Under the pieces are notes generated by a model. That model searched no databases and was not told where the DNA came from. It worked only from the letters and a program-made list of their open reading frames with translations. The position numbers and the translations under genes were made by a program. From assembly GCA_028065135.1 (NCBI GenBank), contig JAPTWR010000077.1, forward strand, positions 1 to 9,705: a DNA stretch of 9,705 nucleotides. Direction: 5' to 3'. Positions 1 through 6,996 of the stretch are shown in pieces (the first letter of the stretch is position 1; the number at the start of each line of letters is the position of its first letter). The DNA is from Acidithiobacillus sp. Lineage in GTDB: Bacteria > Pseudomonadota > Gammaproteobacteria > Acidithiobacillales > Acidithiobacillaceae.

Positions 1-504
1 CTAGCCTCCATTTTCTTCATGGACGCCATCGGACACCGACGGTTGCAGTGGATCGGCTTTGCCGTGATGGCTGTGGCTTTCGCGATCATGGCGCTGGTGC
101 CTGGGATTACCCATGAAGTGGCGCCTTTCCTTGTCGTCTATGGGATCAGTTTCTTCTTCATCGAATTTGGTCCCAACTGCACCACCTTCGTGATTCCCTC
201 CGAAGTGTTCCCCACCAGTATCCGCACCACCGGTCATGGCATGGCGGCGGGAATCGGCAAGTTTGGCGCCTTTGTAGGGACTTTCGTCTTTCCGTTCATC
301 AGTGCCGAGGGCGGCATCAAAGGCGCGATGCTCTTCTCGGCGGGTGTTGCCGTTCTCGGTGTCATCCTCACCAAGCTCACCCTCCCGGAACCGAGCGGTA
401 AAACACTGGAGGCGCTGGGCGGAGAGGACGGTGCCTCCCCCCACGCTGTCGCAGGATCCGCCAGCCACTCCCGGCATCTGGTGGAGAGCAGCCCGCAGTC
501 CTGA
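1..504 (+). CDS. Major facilitator superfamily transporter, phosphate:H+ symporter (Pho84-like) type, 3' end
   Basis: C-terminal 167 residues of an inner-membrane transporter; the frame is open to the left edge, so the 5' end is missing. The fragment starts in the MFS cytoplasmic-loop signature (D8, G11, R13, R14 of the visible part), followed by about four hydrophobic helices. The stretch reading FGPNCTTFVIPSEVFP and then IRTTGHGMAAGIGKFGA closely resembles the helix 10-11 region of the phosphate:H+ symporter family typified by fungal Pho84 (FGPN, P-x-EVFP, R-T/S-x-HG, GK-x-GA). By family knowledge it would import phosphate with protons, though sugar and organic-acid members share the fold. 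A hydrophilic tail of about 40 residues ends the protein. The next gene begins 26 bp downstream on the same strand with no terminator between, so co-transcription is plausible. Confidence 0.85.
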   Translation, partial: LASIFFMDAIGHRRLQWIGFAVMAVAFAIMALVPGITHEVAPFLVVYGISFFFIEFGPNCTTFVIPSEVFPTSIRTTGHGMAAGIGKFGAFVGTFVFPFISAEGGIKGAMLFSAGVAVLGVILTKLTLPEPSGKTLEALGGEDGASPHAVAGSASHSRHLVESSPQS

Positions 505-530
505 TCAGGCGATATGAAGCATCTGACGAT

Positions 531-1379
531 ATGTTCTGGATATTACTGGATAGTATTGGTGTGCACGTGCATGTGCTGCGGGCGGCGATGTGCGCTCAGA
601 TGCGGGCAAAGTTGCCAAACCACGCTCCCTCGCCGCATTACCCACGAGTTCTTCTGCTGGTGAGTGCGCAGACTGACGGCGATAGACCAACCATTGCCGT
701 CAAAGTCGCTCTGGAGCGCGCTGGTGCCCAGGTGCATACGGTCACGGAACGAACCGAAGCCGAACAGTGGATGCGACACTGGGATCCAGAGGTGTTGGTC
801 CTGCTCGGATGGTCCGCCGCGACGGGCGACTGGTTACAGCGACTGCAACTCGTACCGCATCAGGACGATTTACCCTTTCTGGTCGTCGGCAGCAGTGCAG
901 AAGAAGACCACCAGGAACCAAACGCCGTAGCAGCGCTGGAAGTAGGTGCGCAGGCGTATATCCCTGCCAGTCTGGGATTGGAAATCTTGACCGCTCAGAT
1001 GCGCAACGTGCTCAAAAATTGCGAGCGCACGCGCCCTACCCGGGTGGGTGAAATGGAAACCCTCTGCATCGATCTCGTGTCACTGCGGGTCTGGATACTG
1101 GGGCAGGAAATCCATTTGCCGCGACTGCTCTTTTATTTGCTCCACTATTTCGCCCTACACCCAGACGAAGTGGTTTCCAACGATCAGATCGCCGACCTCC
1201 TCTCGGAGGGTAAGGGCGCGCACCTCGTCCCCAATACCCAGGTCGTCAAGATTCATCGTTTGCGCAAGATTCTGGAAAGTGCCGGGGCCAAGGGCTGGCT
1301 GGAGACCGTGCCCAGCTTTGGGTATCGCTTTTCACCACCTACGCATAGGCAGAATGTCACAAAAAAGTCACCTCAGTGA
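531..1379 (+). CDS. OmpR/PhoB-family winged-helix regulator with a degenerate receiver domain
   Basis: A 282-residue DNA-binding protein. Residues about 38-163 look like a response-regulator receiver (alternating hydrophobic strands and helices), but the phospho-accepting Asp expected after the third strand is Gly93 (VLVLLGW). The acidic pair after strand 1 is absent (LLLVSAQTDG), and the lysine normally before Pro near strand 5 is missing (AQAYIPASLG). Residues about 172-269 form an OmpR-type winged helix, with a recognition-helix region at VVKIHRLRKIL and the wing at ETVPSFGYRF. Phosphorylation-independent action is therefore likely (inference). The start is uncertain: ATG 531 has no clear ribosome-binding site, and in-frame ATGs at 588 (preceded by GGGCGG) and 600 are alternatives that leave the domains intact. 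The last codons overlap the 11-bp repeat array that probably controls the next gene. Confidence 0.82.
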   Translation: MFWILLDSIGVHVHVLRAAMCAQMRAKLPNHAPSPHYPRVLLLVSAQTDGDRPTIAVKVALERAGAQVHTVTERTEAEQWMRHWDPEVLVLLGWSAATGDWLQRLQLVPHQDDLPFLVVGSSAEEDHQEPNAVAALEVGAQAYIPASLGLEILTAQMRNVLKNCERTRPTRVGEMETLCIDLVSLRVWILGQEIHLPRLLFYLLHYFALHPDEVVSNDQIADLLSEGKGAHLVPNTQVVKIHRLRKILESAGAKGWLETVPSFGYRFSPPTHRQNVTKKSPQ

Positions 1380-1409
1380 CGCATTGCTGTCACATTGGGC
1401 TGCTAACAT
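1355..1409 (+). promoter_or_regulatory. Pho-box-like array of 11-bp repeats with a -10 element
   Basis: TGTCAC at 1355, AGTCAC at 1366 and TGTCAC at 1388 fall in exact 11-bp register, with a weaker unit (TGACGC) at 1377 filling the fourth slot. Eleven-bp-spaced direct repeats of a TGTCA-type heptamer with an A-rich linker are the established signature of PhoB boxes and of OmpR/PhoB-family tandem binding. A -10-like TAACAT lies at 1404-1409, about 9 bp after the last heptamer. This matches PhoB-activated promoters, where the box replaces the -35. The array overlaps the 3' end of the upstream regulator gene and would drive the gene at 1488 and the TonB genes beyond. Whether PhoB or one of the two local regulators binds here cannot be told from sequence. 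Confidence 0.6.
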
Positions 1410-1487
1410 GGGCGCCATTCCAGGAGGCAAAAGACCTCCACTTTGGATGTCGCCGGGCATATTTCGGCGCACAGATGAGGTAGCCGC

Positions 1488-2282
1488 ATGAACGCCGTAA
1501 ACCAAAACTCAGCGCACCCGCTGGTGGTGCTCGAGCGGAACAAACTGATTACCCAAGCCTTGCTGGAGCGATTGTCTGCCTATAGCGGATCGATCTTTCG
1601 GGTCACTGATCTGCATCGCTACGCCGTCGCCCTGGGCGCACAACGGCCCACCCCGGTTCTGGTCCTTGCGGGCAAACCACCGGAAAGCTGCTGGACCGAC
1701 TGGCGCGGGCAGGTCCAGTTGGCTACCCATGCCTCCTGTCCCAGGATGGCCGTAGACTTGCCGAAAGCATCTGCTGCGCCTTCTTTTTTAACATTCCAGG
1801 GCATTCAGGGCACCGTGGATCTCGGCGATGCCTCCGTGGATGTCCTCCGTCATATCCAGGCGTTGATCGAGCAGGACGCGGTGACCACCCTCGCTTATGG
1901 CCCGCTGCATCTGGATCGAACCCAAAAAATACTGAGTGCGGCAGAACGCTCCGTAGCACTGAAAGACGCGCTATTTAATCTGTTGCTGCTGTTTTGGAGC
2001 CACCCGCAGCGGATCTTGCCGATGGAACTGCAGAAGGTCCTGGCGTCAGCGGGAACGACGCTCGCCATGGAAGCGTGCAGCGCGGTCCACAAGTTACGCA
2101 GTTACCTGCATTATCTGGGCTTCGATGACTGCATCGTCACCCTCCGTGGACGCGGCTATCAGTTCATTCCCCCCAATGTTTCGCTGGCAGACCGCAGGAT
2201 GGCTGCCCGTTCTACGGGAAGGAATCCCCTGTTCACCCACCATCCATTCTCCGCGCGCCGTTTCGGCGCCGCCTCTTTCTGA
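1488..2282 (+). CDS. Second OmpR/PhoB-family winged-helix regulator with a degenerate receiver domain
   Basis: A 264-residue protein with the same architecture as the gene before it but only distantly similar. Residues about 10-130 are a receiver-like region with Ala61 where the phospho-acceptor Asp would sit (VLVLAGKPPE) and no clear acidic pocket after strand 1 (LVVLERNKL). Residues about 136-229 are the winged helix, with a recognition region at ACSAVHKLRSYL and the wing at TLRGRGYQF. A basic, Ser/Arg-rich tail of about 35 residues follows, which is unusual for the family. The start is supported by GAGGT about 7 nt upstream of ATG 1488. The gene follows the Pho-box-like array and lies 20 bp before exbB with no terminator, so it probably heads the TonB operon and regulates it (inference). 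Confidence 0.8.
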   Translation: MNAVNQNSAHPLVVLERNKLITQALLERLSAYSGSIFRVTDLHRYAVALGAQRPTPVLVLAGKPPESCWTDWRGQVQLATHASCPRMAVDLPKASAAPSFLTFQGIQGTVDLGDASVDVLRHIQALIEQDAVTTLAYGPLHLDRTQKILSAAERSVALKDALFNLLLLFWSHPQRILPMELQKVLASAGTTLAMEACSAVHKLRSYLHYLGFDDCIVTLRGRGYQFIPPNVSLADRRMAARSTGRNPLFTHHPFSARRFGAASF

Positions 2283-2302
2283 TATTTCAGGAGTCTTAAT
2301 TG

Positions 2303-2992
2303 ATGAATACCGCTTACCTCATCCACCTCGCCAATTACTCGGACGGCGTGCTCTATGTGCTTGCCGCACTCTTTGTGGTGGCACTTGGGGTCATTGTCGA
2401 CCGCTTCTGGTATCTACGCCGCACCATCCTGCGTGGCACTTTTTTTGTGCAGGAACTCGCCCAGCACGGGCGATTGGATCGAGACGCCCTGCAAACCCTC
2501 GCGGATGCCGCAGGCGACTTGCCGGAGGCGGCGCTGTTGCAAACGGCAGCGAGCCATTCGGGGTTTGTGCAGGGCGATCCCCTCGCCAGCCGCTTGGAGG
2601 AGAGCATTCTGGTCATGGCGCCACAACTGGATCGTCGCCTGTGGGTATTGGACACCATCATCACCCTGGCGCCGCTGCTGGGCCTCTTCGGCACTATCAT
2701 CGGTATGTTTCACGCTTTCTCCGTATTGGCCGCACCGGGCCACGCACCTACCGCGGTGACGGGCGGGGTGGCGGATGCCCTGGTCGCCACCGCCACCGGT
2801 CTGTTCATCGCCATGACCGGCCTGGTGGCTTTCAATGCCTTCAATAATCAGGTGCGGCAGATCCTGCTGCAACTGGATTCGGTGAAAACCATGCTGCTCA
2901 ACCGCATGGACGGACACCCGATCACCAACGGTGAGGGGAATATCCAGACCGCGATACCGAAGATGGCGGCCGCCGTGACGAGGGCGGGCTGA
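2303..2992 (+). CDS. exbB: ExbB, MotA/TolQ/ExbB-family proton-channel subunit
   Basis: A 229-residue inner-membrane protein that, with ExbD, uses the proton gradient to energise TonB. Three membrane segments are visible: about 15-34, 113-142 (APLLGLFGTIIGMFHAF, the family hallmark) and 154-183 (GGVADALVATATGL). The usual cytoplasmic domain lies between the first two. At the position of the conserved Glu of helix 3 (E. coli E176) there is Asp158 by eye alignment. AGGAG at 2289-2293 precedes the start; TTG 2300 is in frame directly before ATG 2303 and is a less likely start. The stop overlaps the exbD start by one base, indicating translational coupling. Confidence 0.92.
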   Translation: MNTAYLIHLANYSDGVLYVLAALFVVALGVIVDRFWYLRRTILRGTFFVQELAQHGRLDRDALQTLADAAGDLPEAALLQTAASHSGFVQGDPLASRLEESILVMAPQLDRRLWVLDTIITLAPLLGLFGTIIGMFHAFSVLAAPGHAPTAVTGGVADALVATATGLFIAMTGLVAFNAFNNQVRQILLQLDSVKTMLLNRMDGHPITNGEGNIQTAIPKMAAAVTRAG

Positions 2993-3390
2993 TGGAACGG
3001 CGCTATTTCGAGCCGAGGAAAGGCCGGGTCGAGATCATCCCGATGATCGACATCATGCTCTTCCTGCTGGTGTTTTTCATCATGATCACGCTGCAGATGA
3101 TCCCGGACAAGGGGCTGAACCTCCAACTCCCGGCATCCAGTCAGGCGAAACTGCTGCCGCACCCGCATTACACCATCAACATCGAGAAAGATGGCACGGT
3201 GACGGTCAAGGGGCACCACTATGATCTTGCTGGTCTCAGGCAACTGCTCACCCGTGACGGCAACCCCGGCAAGACCCAGATCACCATAGCGGCCGATAAG
3301 GCCGTACCGTTTCAAGACTTCGTTCACGTCATGGATGCCTGCCAGAAGGCAGGGGTCAGTGATATCGGTATTGCCGCAAAACCCCGTTGA
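2992..3390 (+). CDS. exbD: ExbD/TolR-family energy-transducing protein
   Basis: A 132-residue protein with a short basic N-terminus, one membrane helix at about 14-36 and a periplasmic domain. The helix carries the catalytic Asp20 in the context PMIDIMLFLLVFF, matching the essential Asp25 of E. coli ExbD. The LQLPAS motif after the helix is also typical of ExbD. The C-terminal domain (residues about 58-130) has the usual ExbD/TolR fold pattern, with ITIAADKAVPFQDFVHVMDACQKAG. Length is normal for the family. It partners the ExbB encoded immediately upstream (overlapping stop and start) and would energise the TonB at 6138. Its gene lies 18 bp before the receptor gene. Confidence 0.93.
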   Translation: MERRYFEPRKGRVEIIPMIDIMLFLLVFFIMITLQMIPDKGLNLQLPASSQAKLLPHPHYTINIEKDGTVTVKGHHYDLAGLRQLLTRDGNPGKTQITIAADKAVPFQDFVHVMDACQKAGVSDIGIAAKPR

Positions 3391-3408
3391 AATAAAGGAG
3401 AGTACGAG

Positions 3409-5808
3409 ATGTACAAGAAACTGCCGTTAAAACCTCTGCTGGTGGCTATTGCTGCCACAGGCGCACTGAACATAACCGCCATGGCCGCGGCTCAAGCCGG
3501 GGTCACCGCGCCAACCACCTCTGCTCCTAGTCATCGCACCATCGATGTGGGGCGAGTGTCTGCCGCACTGGCATTGAATACCCTGGATAAAGTGCCCACC
3601 AAAAAGGAAGTCTTCGAGTCCACCCAATCCGTCAAGGTGATCGGTAAGAAACAAATGGAGACCGCCGGACCGGCAGGCGGTGCTGGTCAGGCACTGGCGG
3701 TCGCTCCCGGTGTGAACACGCAAACCGACTCGCCGGCCGGAGGCTCCAGAACGACGATCAGTATTAACGGCATGAAGACGGGGTGGAGCAATATCGCCGG
3801 CAATGCCAACGACGGCACGGTCATGGTCACTTTTGATGGTGTTCCCATGGTCGATCCCGCCTATGGGGTATGGGGTTCTCCAGAAGTGCCACAGATGTCC
3901 ATGATCAAGGGTATTGCCGTCACTTATGGCCCGGGGTATCCGATAAACCGCTGGTTCAACAATATCGGGGGATCCATCAACTTTATTCCTTTGCAACCTA
4001 CCGCCAAAGCGGGCGCCAGCATCGGAGGGTTCTACGGCAGCTTTAATACCCGTGGCATTCACTTTAATGTGCGTACCGGCAACATAGATGGCTGGTCGGC
4101 TATTCTCGCGGGAGGGTTGACGAGCGCCGGCAACTACCTGACCGGGTATGGTTTCAATAATCCCAGCAATAATTACGCCTATTATGCGAAAGTCATTAAA
4201 AGATTCCAGGGCGGTCATTTCAGCTTTGGCGCGTACGCCGCCAGAGGGGTCGCGTATCGACCATTGGCTATTCCTGTTTCTCCCAATTCCAATGTCACGG
4301 TTAATGGGTTGGACGCCAACGGAAACTCAATCCCCGGTCCCATTTACAGTCAGCAGACGACCGGATTTTATACTACGGTACCCTATTCCGTATACTGGAA
4401 GGAGGCGTTCAATACCAGCTATATTCTGTATTCGAAATTTTATGACCACTTGTCGTGCAACCTAACGCTGCACAATCTGTTATGGTACCGTCACGGGTCA
4501 CGAGAGCACTTGCACTATAATACCTATAGTCCTGGTGCCTTGAACCAATATTATCTGGCAAAGTCGGACACCTATGGCGACAAGCTGTACTTTACCGACC
4601 GCTTGCCATGGAACACGGTTTCTTTTGGTGGCTATTTCCTCAATAACAAATACAACTCGCTTCTAGAGTTTTACAATCCTAGTCCTGCACAGGCACAGTA
4701 CAACCCTATAGTTGGTGCGCCGGTAAATGGCAGCCTTTCGGTACCCAATGGGGACTCTCATAGCTCCTATCTGTATATGACCGACCTGGCGGCTTTTATT
4801 CAGGATGATATACAACCCGTCAGGAATCTGCGCATCACCCCAGGGTTGCGGGTGGTGACGTTCAACACCAACTTTGTCAACAATGAAGCTGCCCAGTTCC
4901 CCCTCAATGGGTATAATAATGGGGTTAATGCATATGGTACCAGCGGAGATCGTCAGCCTAATTCCTCCACCAGCTTCACGGACGTGGAACCATCGATCGG
5001 CGCCAATTGGCAAATCACCCCGAACGTCGCGGTTTATGCCAACTATTCCACCGCATACAAGGCGCCGGCAGGGGCGACAGGGACCTATGCACACGATCTG
5101 GCGTCCTCATTAAAACCGCAATCCTCGTCGCAGTATCAGTTCGGCGTCAAGGCCTATGTACCCCACGATGGCCTCCTCAACCGGGCTTCGTTCGGCGCCA
5201 ATTATTACCATTTGAATGACACCAACGAGATTATCCCCATTCCCGTGGTCAGCCATCTGTATAGTTTGTTTGCCTCAGGATCATCGACATTTAGCGGGGT
5301 GAACCTGTATTTCGAAGATGACCCACTGTATAATATACATATTTTCTCGAATCTCAGCTTTGAAAAGGCCGTGTATTCGAATTATGTGAATCCGCATGGG
5401 GTTTCCTATGATGGGCTGCCAGTATCCGATGTCCCTGCCCAGACGGCGAACATCGGTGCTTATTACCAGTGGTATCATGCCGGAGTGGTTTATGAACCAA
5501 GAATCTGGTGGCAGTATACTGGCGCCCAGAATATCTACAACAACAATACCGGGGCACCAACCAACCAGAAGCTGCCCGCTTTTGGCATCTGGAACGCGGC
5601 CCTGAGAGTTCATATTGGCCACCAGTACCTGTTTGCTGGCCTGCACAAGCTGTCGGTGAACGTGGATGTGTTGAACTTGCTCAACAAGCAATATAACAGC
5701 TATCAATACATCTCCAGCGGTGGTTATTATGGCGTGGCTGGCCAGATGTTGGCGGATCCGGGCATGCCCCGAGCGGTTTATGTCAGTCTTGAAGGACATT
5801 TTGCGTAG
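3409..5808 (+). CDS. TonB-dependent outer-membrane receptor
   Basis: A 799-residue precursor that would import a ligand across the outer membrane using TonB energy. The start has a strong AAAGGAG ribosome-binding site. Residues 1-30 are a signal peptide (KK, hydrophobic core, AAQA before G31). A plug domain spans about 70-195, including IKGIAVTYGPGY and NNIGGSINFI, the usual end of the plug. The rest, rich in Tyr, Asn, Ser and alternating hydrophobics, is a 22-strand-type barrel ending in AVYVSLEGHFA, one residue past the usual terminal Phe. A TonB box is not certain; IDVGRVSA (residues 45-52) is one candidate. The ligand is unknown: no siderophore, cobalamin or heme signature is evident. The Pho-like promoter and phosphate transporter hint at a phosphorus compound (inference); iron chelates are the default alternative. 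Confidence 0.93.
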   Translation: MYKKLPLKPLLVAIAATGALNITAMAAAQAGVTAPTTSAPSHRTIDVGRVSAALALNTLDKVPTKKEVFESTQSVKVIGKKQMETAGPAGGAGQALAVAPGVNTQTDSPAGGSRTTISINGMKTGWSNIAGNANDGTVMVTFDGVPMVDPAYGVWGSPEVPQMSMIKGIAVTYGPGYPINRWFNNIGGSINFIPLQPTAKAGASIGGFYGSFNTRGIHFNVRTGNIDGWSAILAGGLTSAGNYLTGYGFNNPSNNYAYYAKVIKRFQGGHFSFGAYAARGVAYRPLAIPVSPNSNVTVNGLDANGNSIPGPIYSQQTTGFYTTVPYSVYWKEAFNTSYILYSKFYDHLSCNLTLHNLLWYRHGSREHLHYNTYSPGALNQYYLAKSDTYGDKLYFTDRLPWNTVSFGGYFLNNKYNSLLEFYNPSPAQAQYNPIVGAPVNGSLSVPNGDSHSSYLYMTDLAAFIQDDIQPVRNLRITPGLRVVTFNTNFVNNEAAQFPLNGYNNGVNAYGTSGDRQPNSSTSFTDVEPSIGANWQITPNVAVYANYSTAYKAPAGATGTYAHDLASSLKPQSSSQYQFGVKAYVPHDGLLNRASFGANYYHLNDTNEIIPIPVVSHLYSLFASGSSTFSGVNLYFEDDPLYNIHIFSNLSFEKAVYSNYVNPHGVSYDGLPVSDVPAQTANIGAYYQWYHAGVVYEPRIWWQYTGAQNIYNNNTGAPTNQKLPAFGIWNAALRVHIGHQYLFAGLHKLSVNVDVLNLLNKQYNSYQYISSGGYYGVAGQMLADPGMPRAVYVSLEGHFA

Positions 5809-5823
5809 ATGTTGCTCTATTAT

Positions 5824-5850
5824 GGCTAGGCATGATTTTCATGCCTGGCC
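5824..5850 (+). promoter_or_regulatory. Strong intercistronic stem-loop between the receptor gene and distal genes
   Basis: GGCTAGGCATGA and TCATGCCTGGCC form a 12-bp stem around a TTT loop with one G-U wobble, 15 nt after the receptor stop codon. No T-run follows on either strand, so it is not a standard intrinsic terminator. It more likely protects the 3' end of the exbB-exbD-receptor message or attenuates tonB (inference). Confidence 0.6.
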
Positions 5851-5866
5851 GTGCTTCTGCTGATAT

Positions 5867-6067
5867 TTGTGGAATGCTATCCAATACCTGACGATTTACC
5901 CCACTTCCCTGCTCAAGGTCAGCGGTCCGGAGCAGTTGAAGCAGGAGTGGATCGCCAGCAAGGGGGTCAAAAGCTACGACCATTTTATGGCCTACTTACA
6001 TCACTATGCCCAAGTCCATGGGGCGACCATCGCCAGCTATGAAGCCAATGAGGGGAAACTCCATTGA
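5867..6067 (+). CDS. Small protein of unknown function between the receptor and tonB
   Basis: A soluble-looking reading frame of up to 66 residues; I do not recognise the family. It has no signal peptide or membrane segment and is rich in Tyr, His and Lys (LKQEWIASKGVKSYDHFMAYL, then HHYAQVHGATIASYEANEG). Codon choice with C/G-rich third positions in this frame, unlike the overlapping frame starting at 5851, supports real coding. The start is weak: TTG 5867 has no obvious ribosome-binding site, a stop at 5861-5863 bars extension, and the next ATG would leave only about 27 residues. It may therefore use an unusual start or be the remnant of a longer gene. Its position inside a TonB system suggests an accessory role (inference). 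Confidence 0.5.
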   Translation: MWNAIQYLTIYPTSLLKVSGPEQLKQEWIASKGVKSYDHFMAYLHHYAQVHGATIASYEANEGKLH

Positions 6068-6137
6068 ACAGTACAGCAACGAAAGGCACCAAGATATTTC
6101 GTGCCACGCCCGGCCTATGCAAGGACATTGAGAACGT

Positions 6138-6860
6138 ATGAATGCATCCACCCTCTCCTCCCCGGTTCAGTCCCCGAAGTTCAAGAAGGATCACTTCGGA
6201 CGGGCACTGGTGATCGGCGCTGTTATCGAGGCACTGATGATCGGGGGATTGATTTATTCCCACCTGTCGCAGCCGGTGACGATCAAGCCAAAGCCAAAGA
6301 TTATAGCGATCCACATGATAAAACCGGCACCACCCAAGCCCAAACCGGTGCCCCCGCCAACGAAGCCCGTGGTGCATCCAAAGCCGATTCCGAAACCAGT
6401 GCCCAAACCCATACCGAGGCCGGTTCCGCATCCGGTGGTACATCACCCGCTGCCGCCCAAACCGTCGCTTGCCAAAACGCCCGCACCGCAGGCGCCGGTA
6501 TACACGCCACCGGTGACCCCGCCCGCGCCACCGCCGCCGCCCGCACCAAGTCCGGCAGCGCGCCAGTCGGCCATGGACACCTACGCGGCCATGCTGCGGG
6601 CGCGGGTACAGGCCAACGCCCGCGTGCCGGATTCCGTCCGGATGATGCATGTCGGAGGAACCGCTGTGATTTCCTTTCGCCTGACGCCGTCGGGGCGTCT
6701 GCTTTCTGCGCAGCTTGCCCAGAGCAGCGGTATCGGCGCCATCAACCGCGCCGCCCTGAAGACCGTGGAGGACACCCGCTTCCCACCCTTTACCAAGAAG
6801 ATGCCCAAGCATCCCATGACGTTCGATGTGTCGGTGCATCTTTCCGCCCATGACAGCTAA
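6138..6860 (+). CDS. tonB: TonB, periplasm-spanning energy transducer
   Basis: A 240-residue protein linking ExbB-ExbD to the receptor. It has a short cytoplasmic N-terminus, one membrane anchor at about 22-41, a long Pro/Lys-rich periplasmic spacer at about 49-140 (repeated KP-x-PKP units, then a Pro-rich block) and a C-terminal TonB domain at about 145-236 (TYAAMLRARVQANARVP, GGTAVISFRLTPSGRLLSA, SSGIGAINRAALKTVED, FPPFTKKMP), all in the usual order and length. By eye, the essential His of the anchor helix (E. coli H20) aligns with Glu31. A weak GAG-containing ribosome-binding site precedes ATG 6138. It lies 70 bp after the small unknown gene and is the last clear member of the TonB set. 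Confidence 0.92.
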   Translation: MNASTLSSPVQSPKFKKDHFGRALVIGAVIEALMIGGLIYSHLSQPVTIKPKPKIIAIHMIKPAPPKPKPVPPPTKPVVHPKPIPKPVPKPIPRPVPHPVVHHPLPPKPSLAKTPAPQAPVYTPPVTPPAPPPPPAPSPAARQSAMDTYAAMLRARVQANARVPDSVRMMHVGGTAVISFRLTPSGRLLSAQLAQSSGIGAINRAALKTVEDTRFPPFTKKMPKHPMTFDVSVHLSAHDS

Positions 6861-6942
6861 TTATTATGTTTAGGAGGCGCAAGAAATATGCTAAAAAACC
6901 TCTGACCAACGCAATGTGCAGCGTCGTTTGTTCACCCCAGTG

Positions 6943-6965
6943 TGAGTAACAGGTTCTCATTTTTT
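6943..6965 (+). terminator. Weak terminator-like hairpin between tonB and the b561-like gene
   Basis: TGAG(T)AA and TTCTCA can pair around CAGG with one bulge, followed by six T residues at 6960-6965. The stem is short and AT-rich, so termination would be inefficient at best. It lies in the 136-bp gap after tonB, where a promoter for the next gene would also be expected; I could not place one convincingly. Confidence 0.3.
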
Positions 6966-6996
6966 AATTCACATCCATCCAACTACGGAGTTTTAC

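Noticed and set aside
1..477. A minus-strand open frame at the left edge.
   Set aside because: It is antisense to the transporter; low-complexity acidic/His-rich translation without domain character.
2125..2847. A 240-residue plus-strand frame overlapping the second regulator and exbB.
   Set aside because: It is out of frame with both well-supported genes and its translation shows no recognisable domain.
3427..4218. A 263-residue minus-strand open frame.
   Set aside because: It lies wholly antisense to the signal peptide and plug of the TonB-dependent receptor, which has clear family motifs and a strong ribosome-binding site.
5851..6042. An alternative 63-residue frame over the small unknown gene.
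   Set aside because: Its translation and codon use look random, while the frame at 5867-6067 shows coding-like codon choice.
6079..6105. Two mutually exclusive small hairpins upstream of tonB (ACGAAA/TTTCGT and GGCAC/GTGCC).
   Set aside because: Stems of 5-6 bp with 11-12-nt loops are expected by chance at this length; no further switch features.
5985..6851. A 288-residue open frame on the minus strand, rich in His, Arg and Gly.
   Set aside because: It is antisense to the Pro/Lys-rich part of tonB; the composition is the mirror of CCN/AAG repeats and it has no family features.
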